A stretch of 64,000 nt of DNA from Sphingobacteriales bacterium 50-39 (GTDB lineage Bacteria > Bacteroidota > Bacteroidia > Chitinophagales > Chitinophagaceae). The stretch spans positions 248,001 to 312,000 of the forward strand of contig MKTZ01000004.1 in the NCBI GenBank assembly GCA_001898505.1, in the 5' to 3' direction. This document shows positions 40,297 through 50,258 of the stretch, piece by piece. The notes under the pieces were generated by a model. That model did no database searches. It worked only from the letters and a program-made list of their open reading frames with translations, and was not told the origin of the DNA. The translations under genes were made by a program, and so were the position numbers. How positions within the stretch are numbered: the first letter of the stretch is position 1; each line of letters starts with the position of its first letter.

Positions 40297-41574
40297 ATGA
40301 CCAATCGTACAACTGCATCTACCGAGATACTGGCAGGGATCTCCACCTTCCTGGCCGCCAGCTATATCATTGTGGTCAACCCTTCCATATTAAGCCAGAC
40401 GGGTATGCCTTTCTCCGCTGTGCTGACCGCAACGGTGCTGGTATCTTTTTTTAGCAGCCTGATGATGGGGTTGTATGCACGGAATCCTATTTTGGTGGCG
40501 CCCGGCATGGGGCTCAATGCCTTTTTTACTTTTTCGGCGGTGCTGGGTATGAAGGTGTCCTGGCAGGTGGCATTGGGAGCTGTCTTCTGGTCGGGCGTCA
40601 TCTTTCTGCTTTTATCCGTCTTCAACATACGTACGTATATCGTCCGCGCCATTCCCCGGCCATTACGGTATGCCATTGCCGCAGGCATCGGTCTCTTTAT
40701 CTCCCTTATCGGGCTGGCGAATGCCCATATGATCACGGCGCATCCTGCGACCATGGTGGGTATGGGTAAGCTGACGCCCGCATTGCTGACATTTATTGTG
40801 GGGTTGTTTATCATGGCCGGCCTGGTGCTCAGGAAAGTAAAGGGTGGTATTCTATTGGGCATCGTGATCACTACTATACTGGCATGGCCGTTAGGCCGCT
40901 GGTGGGGGGATGAGATGCTGGTCAGCGGGAAGGAGATTTTTTCCCGTCCTGACTTTAGTCTTCTCTTCCAACTTGACATGGTGCATTCCCTAAAATGGTC
41001 TGTGGCGCCCGTGATCTTTTCCTTTGTCTTTACGGATATGTTCGACAGCCTCTCCACCTTTGTCGGGCTGGCGGAAGCGGCTGATCTGCTGGATGCGGAT
41101 GGAGAGCCCAGGAATGTACAACGAAGTCTGATCACGGACGCCGTGGCTACGGTACTGGCGGGGCTGACCGGTTCCAGTCCCGGGACTGCGTATATCGAGA
41201 GTGCCGTGGGTATCGAGTCGGGAGGACGCACTGGGTTGACCGCCGTGACCGCCGCTCTGCTGTTCCTGCCTTTTTTATTTTTGGCCCCTCTTTTATCCAT
41301 GGTGCCTTCCATTGCTACGGCTCCGGCGCTGGTGCTGGTAGGTGTCTTTATGATGGGGCCGGTGATAAAGATCAACTGGACGCAGCTGGATGAGGCCATA
41401 CCCGCCTTTATAGCGATGGTGCTGATACCTTTTACCTACTCCATTACCCAAGGCATCGTCTGGGGTTTCCTCAGCTGGACCTTATTGCAGGTGATGGCGG
41501 GGAAGGTCCGCAGGATCAGCCCGGCGTTGTGGGTGATCGATATTTTCTCGATATTGGCATTGATAATACAATAA
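40297..41574 (+). CDS. NCS2-type purine permease (AzgA family)
   Basis: 425 residues, about 12-14 membrane segments. Family signatures: TFLAASYIIVVNPSILSQTGMP, APGMGLNAFFTFS, FVFTDMFDSLSTFVGLAE and TGSSPGTAYIESAVGIESGGRTG, which match the AzgA/PbuG group of adenine, guanine and hypoxanthine/proton symporters. It lies seven bases upstream of an exported MTA/SAH nucleosidase gene. The pair can work as a salvage route: the nucleosidase frees adenine in the periplasm and the permease brings it in. Confidence 0.93.
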   Translation: MTNRTTASTEILAGISTFLAASYIIVVNPSILSQTGMPFSAVLTATVLVSFFSSLMMGLYARNPILVAPGMGLNAFFTFSAVLGMKVSWQVALGAVFWSGVIFLLLSVFNIRTYIVRAIPRPLRYAIAAGIGLFISLIGLANAHMITAHPATMVGMGKLTPALLTFIVGLFIMAGLVLRKVKGGILLGIVITTILAWPLGRWWGDEMLVSGKEIFSRPDFSLLFQLDMVHSLKWSVAPVIFSFVFTDMFDSLSTFVGLAEAADLLDADGEPRNVQRSLITDAVATVLAGLTGSSPGTAYIESAVGIESGGRTGLTAVTAALLFLPFLFLAPLLSMVPSIATAPALVLVGVFMMGPVIKINWTQLDEAIPAFIAMVLIPFTYSITQGIVWGFLSWTLLQVMAGKVRRISPALWVIDIFSILALIIQ

Positions 41575-41581
41575 CATCGAC

Positions 41582-42385
41582 ATGATGAGGACCTTTCTTA
41601 TATTGGTAGTTCTTTTTCTGGGAGGCACTGTCCAAGGACAGGTGACGGCTATTCTGGGGGCATTCAGGGATGAGGTGGACCTCGTGCGGAGCCAGGTGCA
41701 GGATAAAAAAGAGGTATTCATACAGCAGATACATTTCACGGAAGGCACGTTGAAGGGGAGAAAGGTGGTCGTGGCTTTGTCGGGAGTGGGGAAGGTGAAT
41801 GCAGCCATTACCAGCACGTTGTTATTGGAGCATTTTCATCCTTCGGAAGTAATTTTTACGGGTATTGCCGGAGCCGTGGATCCCGATCTATCGCCGGGCG
41901 ACCTGGTCATTGGAGTAGAGGTAGGGTATCATGACTATGGGGCTTTAAAGCCGGACAGCCTGGAACGGTGGAGTACGCGCAACCCCATCACGAATGAACA
42001 GAATCCCCTGTATTTCCCTTCCGATGCCCGGCTGGTGCGGCTGGCTTATACTGTATCGCAAACCACGAAGCTGGAGAGGACGGGGGTGAATGACAGTACT
42101 GCCCCCAGGGTCGTCAGAGGGCGTATTATCACGGGGGATGAGTTTATTTCTTCCCAGGCGGCTACGGCCCGATTGTACAGACAGCTGGGGGCATCAGCTA
42201 CGGAGATGGAGGGGGCTGCGGTGGCGCAGGTATGCTGGCAGCAGAAAGTGCCTTTTGTCGTGATCCGCAGCATGAGTGACCGCGCGGGAGATAGCGCTCA
42301 TATGGATATGGATAATTTTTATCATATCGCTGCGCGCAACTCCGCCAGCCTGGTGATCGGTATGGCGGGGAAATTGGCCAATTAA
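41582..42385 (+). CDS. Exported 5'-methylthioadenosine/S-adenosylhomocysteine nucleosidase
   Basis: 267 residues. The signal peptide is unusual for this enzyme (residues 1-20, GGTVQGQ). The nucleoside phosphorylase fold follows: ILGAFRDEVD at the start, ALSGVGKVNAA, FTGIAGAVDPDLSPGD, ITGDEFISS, the ribose-binding ATEMEGAAVAQVC and the catalytic VIRSMSDRAGD (Asp). It cleaves MTA or SAH to adenine plus a thioribose. Being exported, it would act on nucleosides outside the cytoplasm. It sits between the purine permease (seven bases upstream) and the Tat-type M24 peptidase (12 bases downstream). Confidence 0.88.
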   Translation: MMRTFLILVVLFLGGTVQGQVTAILGAFRDEVDLVRSQVQDKKEVFIQQIHFTEGTLKGRKVVVALSGVGKVNAAITSTLLLEHFHPSEVIFTGIAGAVDPDLSPGDLVIGVEVGYHDYGALKPDSLERWSTRNPITNEQNPLYFPSDARLVRLAYTVSQTTKLERTGVNDSTAPRVVRGRIITGDEFISSQAATARLYRQLGASATEMEGAAVAQVCWQQKVPFVVIRSMSDRAGDSAHMDMDNFYHIAARNSASLVIGMAGKLAN

Positions 42386-42397
42386 ACTACTACATAT

Positions 42398-43648
42398 ATG
42401 AGACTAAAAAGAAGAGAATTTATCCTGACAGCAGGCAGGGCTGCTGCGGGAACAGCCATTTTATCGGGGGTGACTGCTTTTAAGCACATCGACCTGGAGC
42501 CCATGACCGGGGATGTTGCTCCCATCACCCTGGAGGAGCGATTGGCCCGTATCGAAAAGGCCCGGCGGCTGATGGTGGAGAACAAGATCGAGGCGCTGCT
42601 GCTGGACTGCGGGACCTCCATGCAATATTTTACGGGTGTAAACTGGTGGGCCAGCGAAAGGACCATGGTGGCCATCATTCCTGCCAAAGGGGATGTCAAA
42701 TATGTTGGCCCTGCCTTTGAGGCGGAGCGGCTGCGGGAGCTGATCAAGATAGGTACAGATATCCGCGTCTGGGAGGAGCACGAAAGTCCGTACAAACAGA
42801 TCGCGAATGCGATCAGGGATATGGGCATTCACAGCGGGAACATCGGGATCGAGGAGCGGCTGCGGTTCTTTATATTCGATGGAGTAAGGAAGGAAGCTGC
42901 CCATCTCAATTATGTCAGCGGCGATCCTGTCACCATGAACTGCCGGCTGATCAAGACCCCGGCGGAGATCGCCCTGATGAAAAAGGCCAGCGATATTACC
43001 ATTGCCGCCTACAAGGCCGGGGTCGCGCTGTTGCATGAAGGGATGACACCGGGGGATTTCGGGTCCATTACGGCTGATGCGCATTCGAGGCTGGGAGCGG
43101 CCGGTGAGATAGGGGTGAATTTTGGTCAGGCGTCCGCCTTTCCCCATGGTAGTATTCAACCGCAGCATCTGAAAAAAGGGGATATCGTGCTGATGGATGG
43201 GGGATGCAAGGTGGAGGGGTATAGCTCCGACATCTCCCGGACCATTGTATTTGGGGCAGAGCCTACGAAGCGGCAACGGGAGGTCTGGGACATCGAGAAA
43301 AGGGCGCAGGCGGCGGGTTTTGCCGCGGCCAGGATAGGAGAGCCCTGCGAAAATGTGGATAAAGCCGCTCGTAAAGTGCTGACCGATGCAGGGTTCGGAC
43401 CGGGGTATAAGATACCAGGCTGTCCCCACCGGACGGGTCATGGTATTGGTATGGACGGGCACGAATGGGGTAATATGGTGTTAGGGAACAGGCAACCCTT
43501 GCAGCCGGGGATGTGTTTTAGTATAGAGCCGACCATTGCCATTTATGGCGAATTCGGCATCCGGCTGGAGGATTGTGCCTATATGACGGAGGATGGTCCC
43601 CGGTGGTTTTCGGAGCCGAGTCCCTCTATCGATCAGCCATTTGCATAA
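42398..43648 (+). CDS. M24 family metallopeptidase (Xaa-Pro aminopeptidase-like), Tat signal
   Basis: 416 residues. The N-terminus (MRLKRREFILTAGRAAAG) has a Tat-type twin-arginine motif (KRREF) and a hydrophobic stretch, so it is exported folded. The creatinase N-domain is followed by the pita-bread fold with metal ligands: Asp in LMDGGCK, Asp in YSSDISRT, His in HRTGHGIG, Glu in CFSIEPTI and Glu in RLEDCAY. Such enzymes remove an N-terminal residue from X-Pro peptides; related members are creatinases. It is the last gene of the short permease/nucleosidase/peptidase run. Confidence 0.9.
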   Translation: MRLKRREFILTAGRAAAGTAILSGVTAFKHIDLEPMTGDVAPITLEERLARIEKARRLMVENKIEALLLDCGTSMQYFTGVNWWASERTMVAIIPAKGDVKYVGPAFEAERLRELIKIGTDIRVWEEHESPYKQIANAIRDMGIHSGNIGIEERLRFFIFDGVRKEAAHLNYVSGDPVTMNCRLIKTPAEIALMKKASDITIAAYKAGVALLHEGMTPGDFGSITADAHSRLGAAGEIGVNFGQASAFPHGSIQPQHLKKGDIVLMDGGCKVEGYSSDISRTIVFGAEPTKRQREVWDIEKRAQAAGFAAARIGEPCENVDKAARKVLTDAGFGPGYKIPGCPHRTGHGIGMDGHEWGNMVLGNRQPLQPGMCFSIEPTIAIYGEFGIRLEDCAYMTEDGPRWFSEPSPSIDQPFA

Positions 43649-43774
43649 TCGGATCGATGATTTGGGGATGGTTTGCACTATTTGGGGAAATTTCCTTAAA
43701 TTCATTCCGGGTAGGCAACCCTGATATGGATGGTAACTATTAAATTTTTTTTCACTGCTAAAATGAGAATAAAC

Positions 43775-44389
43775 ATGAAAAGTATTTCCAAGCTAGTAGC
43801 TGCTTGTGCTATCACTATAGCGACAGTAAGTATCGTATCCTGTAAAAAGGGCGACACCGGTCCCGCGGGACCGGCAGGACCTGCGGGCGCTCAAGGCCCT
43901 CAGGGGGTACAGGGGCTGGCCGGACCTACAGGACAGAACGGCAACGCCAACGTCATGCAATATATTTTCGCACCGCTGAACCCTGACACTACTTTTGCCG
44001 GCATAAAGAATTTTACAAAGCCCTCGGCGGATAGCGCTTATGTAGGCCTTCTCTTAACTGTGCTGAACGACACGGCAGACAAGGCCGCCTGGTTTACGTA
44101 CTTGTATAGGGGGGGAGTATGGTATGCTGTTCCGGGCGCCGGCAAAGGCGATAGCAGCACCTATAGTTTTTCGTATGGGTATATAGATTATACGCTTCCC
44201 CTGGATTCATGCGCCTTTTTCATAGACAGGGTTACGGGCAAGGGTGAGGTATACGATGCCATCCGTATCGTGCGTATCCTGATCAGCGGTACTGCAACGG
44301 GCTCTACCAATGGCGGCAAATACCCAGGTCTGCCCAACATCGACTTTAACAATTACTTGGAGGTCAAAAAGTATTACAATCTGCCATAA
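43775..44389 (+). CDS. Collagen-like lipoprotein
   Basis: 204 residues from ATG 43775; an in-frame ATG at 43730 would add 15 residues before the signal. The lipobox is SIVSC (Cys24), followed by CKKGDTGPAGPAGPAG and further Gly-x-y triplets (about residues 27-58), with Pro and Gln as in bacterial collagen-like stalks. The rest is a beta-rich head of about 145 residues that I do not recognise. The short Gly-x-y region could trimerise the head domain. A strong terminator separates it from the downstream SusC gene. Confidence 0.85.
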   Translation: MKSISKLVAACAITIATVSIVSCKKGDTGPAGPAGPAGAQGPQGVQGLAGPTGQNGNANVMQYIFAPLNPDTTFAGIKNFTKPSADSAYVGLLLTVLNDTADKAAWFTYLYRGGVWYAVPGAGKGDSSTYSFSYGYIDYTLPLDSCAFFIDRVTGKGEVYDAIRIVRILISGTATGSTNGGKYPGLPNIDFNNYLEVKKYYNLP

Positions 44390-44410
44390 ATTTGTGGCTT
44401 ACTTATTTGG

Positions 44411-44440
44411 AAGTGGTGTCTCCGTCAGGAGACGCCACTT
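44411..44440 (+). terminator. Terminator after the collagen-like lipoprotein gene
   Basis: A 13-base stem (AAGTGGTGTCTCC with GGAGACGCCACTT, one G-T pair) and a GTCA loop, followed by a T-rich stretch. It isolates the SusC/SusD locus that begins at 44474. Confidence 0.75.
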
Positions 44441-44473
44441 TGTTCTTCAATTCATCAAAACTGCTGTCAACTT

Positions 44474-47400
44474 ATGATTACCGTGAGAGCAACTTTACTT
44501 TTTTTGTTTTTGTGGTGCCTTCATGTGGCGGGTCAATCGCCCGGAGGGTCAGTGAAGGTGCATGTAGCTGATGAGGCGGGTCAGCCCCTGCCAGGGATCA
44601 CTGTGCAGATAAAAGGGACGCCCCGAAAGTATGTTTCGGGTGTCAACGGGGATCTGACCATCAACAATGTCCCTGCCGGCGCAGTGCTTGTCTTTTCGGG
44701 GGTTAGCATCGAGGAGGTCGAGCTGGCCGTGGATGGCAGGTCGGAAATGACGACCCGTCTGAAGCGGAAGGTGGCAGCGCTGGAGGATGTTGTCGTAACG
44801 GGTTTCCAACGTATAGACCGTAAAAAATTTACAGGTTCGGCGGTGACGGTAAAGGCGGACAGTATCAAACTCGACGGGGTCACCGATATCAGCAGGATGC
44901 TGGAAGGCCGTGCGGCTGGTGTCAGCATACAGAATGTGTCCGGCACTTTTGGTGCGGCGCCCAAGGTGCGTATCCGTGGCGCCACCTCCATCAACGGGGA
45001 GAACAAGCCCTTATGGGTCGTGGATGGGGTCGTGCTGGAGGATATCGTCAATGTCTCGAATGAGCAGCTGACCAGCGGCGATGCCAGCACTTTGCTGGGT
45101 TCTTCGGTGGCCGGATTGAACATCAACGATATCGAGACCTTCGACATATTGAAGGACGCCTCTGCCGCAGCGGTGTATGGGGCGCGGGCCATGAATGGCG
45201 TCATCGTCATCACTACCAAAAAGGGAAAATCAGGCACACCTGCCATCTCTTATACAGGCAATTTCGGTCTTCAGCTCAGACCAAGCTATACTTCCTATGA
45301 TATCATGAACTCGGCCGACCAGATGTCCGTGAATGCGGAGCTGGAGCGGAAGGGGCTCATCGTTTATCCCCAATTAGTGAATGCTCCCAACTCCGGTATC
45401 TATGGCGAGCTGGCGAGGCTACTGCAATATCCGGATGCCAACGGCAATTTCGCCGTTCAGAACACACCCGAAGGAAGACAGGCCTGGCTGATGAAATATG
45501 CCAATATCAATACGAATTGGTTCAAGCAGCTGTTCCGGAACTCCGTCAACCAGCAGCATACGCTGTCCATCACGTCGGGTAATGAAAAAGCGCAGTCCTA
45601 TATCTCTACCAGCTTCTTCACAGATCCGGGATGGTCGGTTGCCGACAAGGTAAAGAGCTATACACTGAATTTCCGCCAGGACTATACGATGAACAGCAAG
45701 CTGTCCTTTGGCTTCCTTGCCGGCGGTAATGTCCGTCAGCAGCAGACGGCCGGTACCGAGAACAGGACTTCCGACCCGCTGGTTGGGCAATATTCCAGGG
45801 ATTTTGATATCAACCCTTTCAGCTATGCTCTGAACATCTCCCGTACGCTGCCAGCTTACAACTCGAATGGGTCTTATAATTACTCCACACAGAATTTTGC
45901 GCCTTTTAATATCCTTTCCGAGCTGAAGAACAACTATACCAAATTGAATGTGCTGGATGGAAGGCTGCAGGGCAGGCTGTCCTATAAGCTCACCCCACAT
46001 ATCACCTACGACTTTACGGGCGCCCTCCGCTATGTCAAAACTACGGAAGAACACGATGTGCTGGAGAACAGCAATGAGGCCAATGCCTATCGCGTGGGTG
46101 ATCCGAATCAGCCGGGCTATAACAGTATCATCAATGCCTCCAATCCCTTCCTGTACCAGGACCCAACGCTGCCTTTCAACCAGGCGGTATCCGTACTGCC
46201 CTACGGTGGCTTTTACAAACGGACGGACAGGACCCTGGTCAACTACACTTTCCGGAACACGATCAGCTACAATGAGACCTTTGACGATAGAAAGCATGCA
46301 ATAACTGCGCTGCTGGGACAGGAGTACCGGTCGGTGGATCGTCAGACGGCCAATGATGTGGGGGTCGGCTACCAGTACAATACAGGAGGAACTCCTTTTG
46401 TCAACTATCTTTTCTTCAAGAAGATGGTAGAGAGCAATGATACTTACTATGGTATGTTCAATGAATACGAACGTGCCGCGGCATTTTTCGCCAATGCTCA
46501 ATATACATACGACAATAAATATACCGTGATGGGAACTGTCAGGGCCGATGGTTCCAACAGGATGGGTAATTCCACTCATGCCCGCTGGCTGCCTACCTGG
46601 ACGGTGGCCGGTGTCTGGAATATAGACCAGGAGCAATTCCTTGAAGGAGTAAGGCCGACATTAAGCCACCTGATGCTGAAATCCAGCTATGGATTGAACG
46701 CCAGCGTCGGCAATGCCATCAACAGCACCACCATCCTCAAGTCGCAGATCACCAACCGGCAGTACCAGGGGGACCAGCAGACGTCCATCACGATACAGGA
46801 CCTTAAAAACGGAGACCTGACCTGGGAAAAGAAGTATGAGCTGAATGTGGGCGTAGATGCGGGATTCTTCAATGAGCGGATGGGGCTTACCGTAGACTGG
46901 TATGATCGCAAGAGCTTCGATCTCATCGGGCTGATACGAACTTCGGGCATCGGCGGAGAGGTTTACCAGTATGCCAATTATGCCGACATGAAATCTCATG
47001 GCCTGGACATATCGCTGACGGGAAGGATACTCGCGAATAAGGAATGGAATATTTCCAGCACGCTGAACTTTGGATGGAATGTGACAAATATCACCAATCT
47101 CAAGAGCACGCCGAACATCTGGCAACTGGTGGGTGAGGGCGGCGGTGCGCAGCAGGGATTCCCTGTGCGCGGCCTATTCTCCATCGCCAACAGGGGATTG
47201 GACCCTTATTATGGCTATCCCATATTTCTCAACGACAGCGGTATCGTCAGCCCCGTGGTGAACCTGCAAAGCACGAATACCAAGTATCTGAAATACGAGG
47301 GGCCTGCGGATCCGACTATTACCGGTGGCTGGTCGAACTCATTCCGGTACAAGGATTTTTCGCTGAATGTGCTGATCACCTATCAAATGGGTAGCAAGGT

Positions 47401-47833
47401 AAGGCTTCGCCCTGTCTATGGGGTATCCTATTCGGACATGTTTGCCCTGCCCAACGAATTTAAAAGGAGATGGGAATTGCCGGGAGATGAAAAACTGACG
47501 AACATACCTTCCATAGCAATGTTCACGCAGGCTGGTTATCAGTTGCAGCAGCAGTCGGCCTTCCCATATAACAATTATAATTATTCCAGCGACAGAGTGG
47601 CGGATGGAGGCTTTGCACGGCTGAAGGCGGTGACCTTTTCTTATCTGCTGCCCGGGACACTGATGACCCGGCTCGGCATGAGGAGCGGATCGCTCTCCGT
47701 TACAGGGAACAATTTATGGCTGATCTATTCCGACAGCCGGCTACATGGCCAGGACCCTGAGTTCTTTGGGTCGGGCGGGGTAGCGTTGCCGGTGAACAAA
47801 CAGATAACTTTTTCTCTAAAACTCGGGATCTGA
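44474..47833 (+). CDS. SusC/RagA-type TonB-dependent transporter (second locus)
   Basis: 1119 residues. The signal peptide ends at HVAGQ. A carboxypeptidase-like domain follows (VHVADEAGQPLPGITVQIKG), then the plug (VVVTGFQRIDRKKFTG, VRIRGATSINGENKPLWVVDG, FDILKDASAAAVYGARAMNGVIVITTKKGKSG) and a large barrel. The plug has no STN domain. It is followed at 16 bases by SusD and then by a HExxH lipoprotein and a DUF4302 lipoprotein, the composition of the substrate-import loci described as associated with a zinc metallohydrolase. The cargo may be a peptide or other non-sugar ligand. No regulator gene is next to it. Confidence 0.95.
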   Translation: MITVRATLLFLFLWCLHVAGQSPGGSVKVHVADEAGQPLPGITVQIKGTPRKYVSGVNGDLTINNVPAGAVLVFSGVSIEEVELAVDGRSEMTTRLKRKVAALEDVVVTGFQRIDRKKFTGSAVTVKADSIKLDGVTDISRMLEGRAAGVSIQNVSGTFGAAPKVRIRGATSINGENKPLWVVDGVVLEDIVNVSNEQLTSGDASTLLGSSVAGLNINDIETFDILKDASAAAVYGARAMNGVIVITTKKGKSGTPAISYTGNFGLQLRPSYTSYDIMNSADQMSVNAELERKGLIVYPQLVNAPNSGIYGELARLLQYPDANGNFAVQNTPEGRQAWLMKYANINTNWFKQLFRNSVNQQHTLSITSGNEKAQSYISTSFFTDPGWSVADKVKSYTLNFRQDYTMNSKLSFGFLAGGNVRQQQTAGTENRTSDPLVGQYSRDFDINPFSYALNISRTLPAYNSNGSYNYSTQNFAPFNILSELKNNYTKLNVLDGRLQGRLSYKLTPHITYDFTGALRYVKTTEEHDVLENSNEANAYRVGDPNQPGYNSIINASNPFLYQDPTLPFNQAVSVLPYGGFYKRTDRTLVNYTFRNTISYNETFDDRKHAITALLGQEYRSVDRQTANDVGVGYQYNTGGTPFVNYLFFKKMVESNDTYYGMFNEYERAAAFFANAQYTYDNKYTVMGTVRADGSNRMGNSTHARWLPTWTVAGVWNIDQEQFLEGVRPTLSHLMLKSSYGLNASVGNAINSTTILKSQITNRQYQGDQQTSITIQDLKNGDLTWEKKYELNVGVDAGFFNERMGLTVDWYDRKSFDLIGLIRTSGIGGEVYQYANYADMKSHGLDISLTGRILANKEWNISSTLNFGWNVTNITNLKSTPNIWQLVGEGGGAQQGFPVRGLFSIANRGLDPYYGYPIFLNDSGIVSPVVNLQSTNTKYLKYEGPADPTITGGWSNSFRYKDFSLNVLITYQMGSKVRLRPVYGVSYSDMFALPNEFKRRWELPGDEKLTNIPSIAMFTQAGYQLQQQSAFPYNNYNYSSDRVADGGFARLKAVTFSYLLPGTLMTRLGMRSGSLSVTGNNLWLIYSDSRLHGQDPEFFGSGGVALPVNKQITFSLKLGI

Positions 47834-47849
47834 TCAAAATAATTCGATT

Positions 47850-49313
47850 ATGAAGAAAGTAGCTTATTTATTGATTTGGTGCCCGGGGCTTTGCCTTATG
47901 AGCTGTAGCAAGCAGCTGGACAAGCTCCCCGACAACCGGGCCGTCATTACTACGGTGGACCAGGTGACGCAGTTGCTGGTGGCCGCTTATCCGCATGCGA
48001 ACTATATCCCTTTTATGGAGCCGATGAGCGACAATGCGGAGGATAAGGGAACGGCGCCTGCGACGGCCGACCCGGAGTCCTACCAGATCAATTCACAGTC
48101 CTATCGGTTCGAAGATGTCACCAGCATACGATACGACAGCCCCATAGCGTATTGGGATAGCTGTTATAAGGCTATTGCCACGGCCAACCTGGCGCTGACC
48201 TATTGCAACGGGCCGGATTCAGCCAGTTTTGCCGCGCAGAAGGGGGAGGCGCTGGTATGCCGCGCCTATGCACATTTTATGCTCGTATGTCTTTTTGCAA
48301 AACCGTACGATCCAAGCTCCAGCGCCACCGACCCTGGCATCCCTTATGTGACCGAGCCACAGGGTTCGGTATTCCAAAAATATCAGCGGGGCACTGTAGC
48401 ATCCGTATACAGCAATATCGAGAGCGATCTGACCCGTGGTCTCGCTCTTATCCAGGATAAGATCTATGGGACAGCGCCTAAGTTCCATTTTACATTGCAG
48501 GCGGCGCATGCTTTTGCGACAAGGTTCTATCTTTTTAAAAGGGATTATGCACAGGTGATCGCACATGCGTCGGCAGTATTTGGCAGCAGCAGCCCTGCCA
48601 CGCTGATAAGGCCCCAGGCCGACGACTATGCCAACCTGCAATATCAGCAGCTGGCGATCAAATATGTCTCTTCTTCCAATTCCGCCAATATCCTTCTGCA
48701 GGAGGCGCAAAGCGCTTATTTCGATAGCTATGCGCAATACAGGTATGGCTACGGACAGGGGCTGAATACCAATTTCTTCAATGCGACGAATGTAACGGGG
48801 GGAACTATTGGCATCATCACTTATGGGGCTACGCCACAGGTGTTCAACTTTCCGAAATGGAGCCCCTATACCGTGGGCAATGCTTCCAACGGTGTACGGT
48901 ACGGTCTGATCCCGCTGTTCAGCATGGAGGAAGTGCTGATGAACAGGGCCGAGGCCTATGCGCGTACATCGAATAATACGGCGGCGCTGACGGACCTGAA
49001 TGCCTGGGTGAGCAAGAATATCAAGAATTACAACCCGGGGACCCATAATGTAACGGTAGCAAGGGCGTCCAACTTTTATGGGCTGACGGCGACCAATGCG
49101 CTTATCCAGACCGCCCTGGATTTTAAACGATTTACATATTTCCAGGAAGGCATCCGGTGGCTGGATAATATACGTGTGGGTATGACGATATACCGATTTA
49201 ACGGCTCGGATTTTAGCACGCCCATAGCTTCAATTCCGCCGGGGGACAACAGAAGAGTATTGCAGCTGCCACCTGAGGCTATTGCTGCCGGACTCGAACC
49301 TAATCCAAAATAA
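47850..49313 (+). CDS. SusD/RagB-type lipoprotein (second locus)
   Basis: 487 residues. The lipobox is LMSC (Cys19). SusD features: LDKLPDNRAVITTVDQVTQLLVAAYPHANY near the start, the TPR region with KGEALVCRAYAHFMLVCLFAKPYD, and the C-terminal FTYFQEGIRWLDNIR (the RW-D motif). It partners with the SusC upstream and is 12 bases from the next gene. The sequence is quite different from the first SusD in this window, so a different ligand is expected. Confidence 0.9.
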   Translation: MKKVAYLLIWCPGLCLMSCSKQLDKLPDNRAVITTVDQVTQLLVAAYPHANYIPFMEPMSDNAEDKGTAPATADPESYQINSQSYRFEDVTSIRYDSPIAYWDSCYKAIATANLALTYCNGPDSASFAAQKGEALVCRAYAHFMLVCLFAKPYDPSSSATDPGIPYVTEPQGSVFQKYQRGTVASVYSNIESDLTRGLALIQDKIYGTAPKFHFTLQAAHAFATRFYLFKRDYAQVIAHASAVFGSSSPATLIRPQADDYANLQYQQLAIKYVSSSNSANILLQEAQSAYFDSYAQYRYGYGQGLNTNFFNATNVTGGTIGIITYGATPQVFNFPKWSPYTVGNASNGVRYGLIPLFSMEEVLMNRAEAYARTSNNTAALTDLNAWVSKNIKNYNPGTHNVTVARASNFYGLTATNALIQTALDFKRFTYFQEGIRWLDNIRVGMTIYRFNGSDFSTPIASIPPGDNRRVLQLPPEAIAAGLEPNPK

Positions 49314-49325
49314 AAATTATCGATC

Positions 49326-50240
49326 ATGCGACTGATATCAAAGATATTACCTCCAAGAATATTAATTGTGCTGTGCATAGGCGTCCTGAGTGGAATGACG
49401 TCCTGCAAAAAGGATAGTTTCACTCCCATCACTACGCCTCCTGTAGGATTGGGCGGTGACGACTGGAAGCATGACAGCATCGATGCATTCATTTACGACA
49501 GCCTCACGGTGCCCTATAATGTGGCTGTCTATTATAAATGGCTGCCGGGGCAGCTGGACTTTCCCACCGACATTACGCCGCCCGATGCTGCGAAGGTGGT
49601 GCCAGTGCTGAAAGCGCTGCTGAATGTTGCGTATGCTCCCTATAATATCCAGACGGGGAACAATGCTTTTCTGAGACGCTATTTGCCCAAGGCGCTTGAG
49701 CTGGCTGGCAGCGCCGAATATCTTCCGAATGGCGCCATTTTCCTGGGGCAGGCAGAGGGCGGGACGGCCATGCTTCTCTACCAGGTGAACTATTACTCTC
49801 GCATGAAGGCCGACTCGAATGCTTTCAAACAGATGATGCATACGATGCACCATGAGTTCGGGCATATTCTCAACCATAATGTATTGTATCCTGTCTCGTT
49901 CAAGACCATCTCTACAGGCTATACGGGCAACTGGTACAATATATCCGATGCGGATGCACGACAGCTGGGCTTTATTACGTCCTATGCCCAGGCCGCTCCG
50001 GACGAAGACTTCGTGGAAATGGTCAGCAGTATGCTGGCAGGGGGTCCCAACGGTCCGTCGGGAGGGTATGATGAATACGAGGCATTGCTGAGCCAGACAG
50101 GGGGGCCTTCTTCTCCGGGGTATCAGACCATCAAACAAAAGGAAGCCGTTGTCGTCGATTATTTTCAGCGGGTGTGGAATATCAATTTTTATGCATTAAG
50201 GGCTACATGCCGTACCGCCTTTGTGAACTATCTGCAATAA
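49326..50240 (+). CDS. Substrate import-associated zinc metallohydrolase lipoprotein
   Basis: 304 residues. The lipobox is MTSC (Cys27). The zinc site HHEFGH is at residues 175-180 (HExxH with His176 and His180), preceded by AMLLYQVNYYSRM. Family members sit next to SusC/SusD pairs as here (TIGR04549 type). A likely role is hydrolysis of an imported or captured peptide or ester at the cell surface. It is followed 18 bases later by the DUF4302 gene. The third zinc ligand is not certain by eye. Confidence 0.88.
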   Translation: MRLISKILPPRILIVLCIGVLSGMTSCKKDSFTPITTPPVGLGGDDWKHDSIDAFIYDSLTVPYNVAVYYKWLPGQLDFPTDITPPDAAKVVPVLKALLNVAYAPYNIQTGNNAFLRRYLPKALELAGSAEYLPNGAIFLGQAEGGTAMLLYQVNYYSRMKADSNAFKQMMHTMHHEFGHILNHNVLYPVSFKTISTGYTGNWYNISDADARQLGFITSYAQAAPDEDFVEMVSSMLAGGPNGPSGGYDEYEALLSQTGGPSSPGYQTIKQKEAVVVDYFQRVWNINFYALRATCRTAFVNYLQ

Positions 50241-50258
50241 AGCTCAAAACAAAGCAAG

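Noticed and set aside
40362-41399. 345-codon minus-strand frame opposite the purine permease gene
   Set aside because: The permease frame has membrane helices and family motifs; the other is serine/threonine-rich shadow sequence.
42461-43462. Long minus-strand frame opposite the M24 peptidase gene
   Set aside because: The plus-strand frame has the full metal-ligand set; the minus frame has none.
43661-43695. Two TTTGGGGA copies 20 bases apart and a GGAAATTTCC palindrome before the collagen-like gene
   Set aside because: Too short and without a matching second site; I cannot separate them from chance.
43850-43945. Repeated GGx-like DNA in the lipoprotein gene
   Set aside because: It encodes the Gly-x-y collagen-like region; not a DNA repeat element.
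45419-46636. 405-codon minus-strand frame inside the second SusC gene
   Set aside because: It is antisense to the SusC barrel; no motif or signal peptide.
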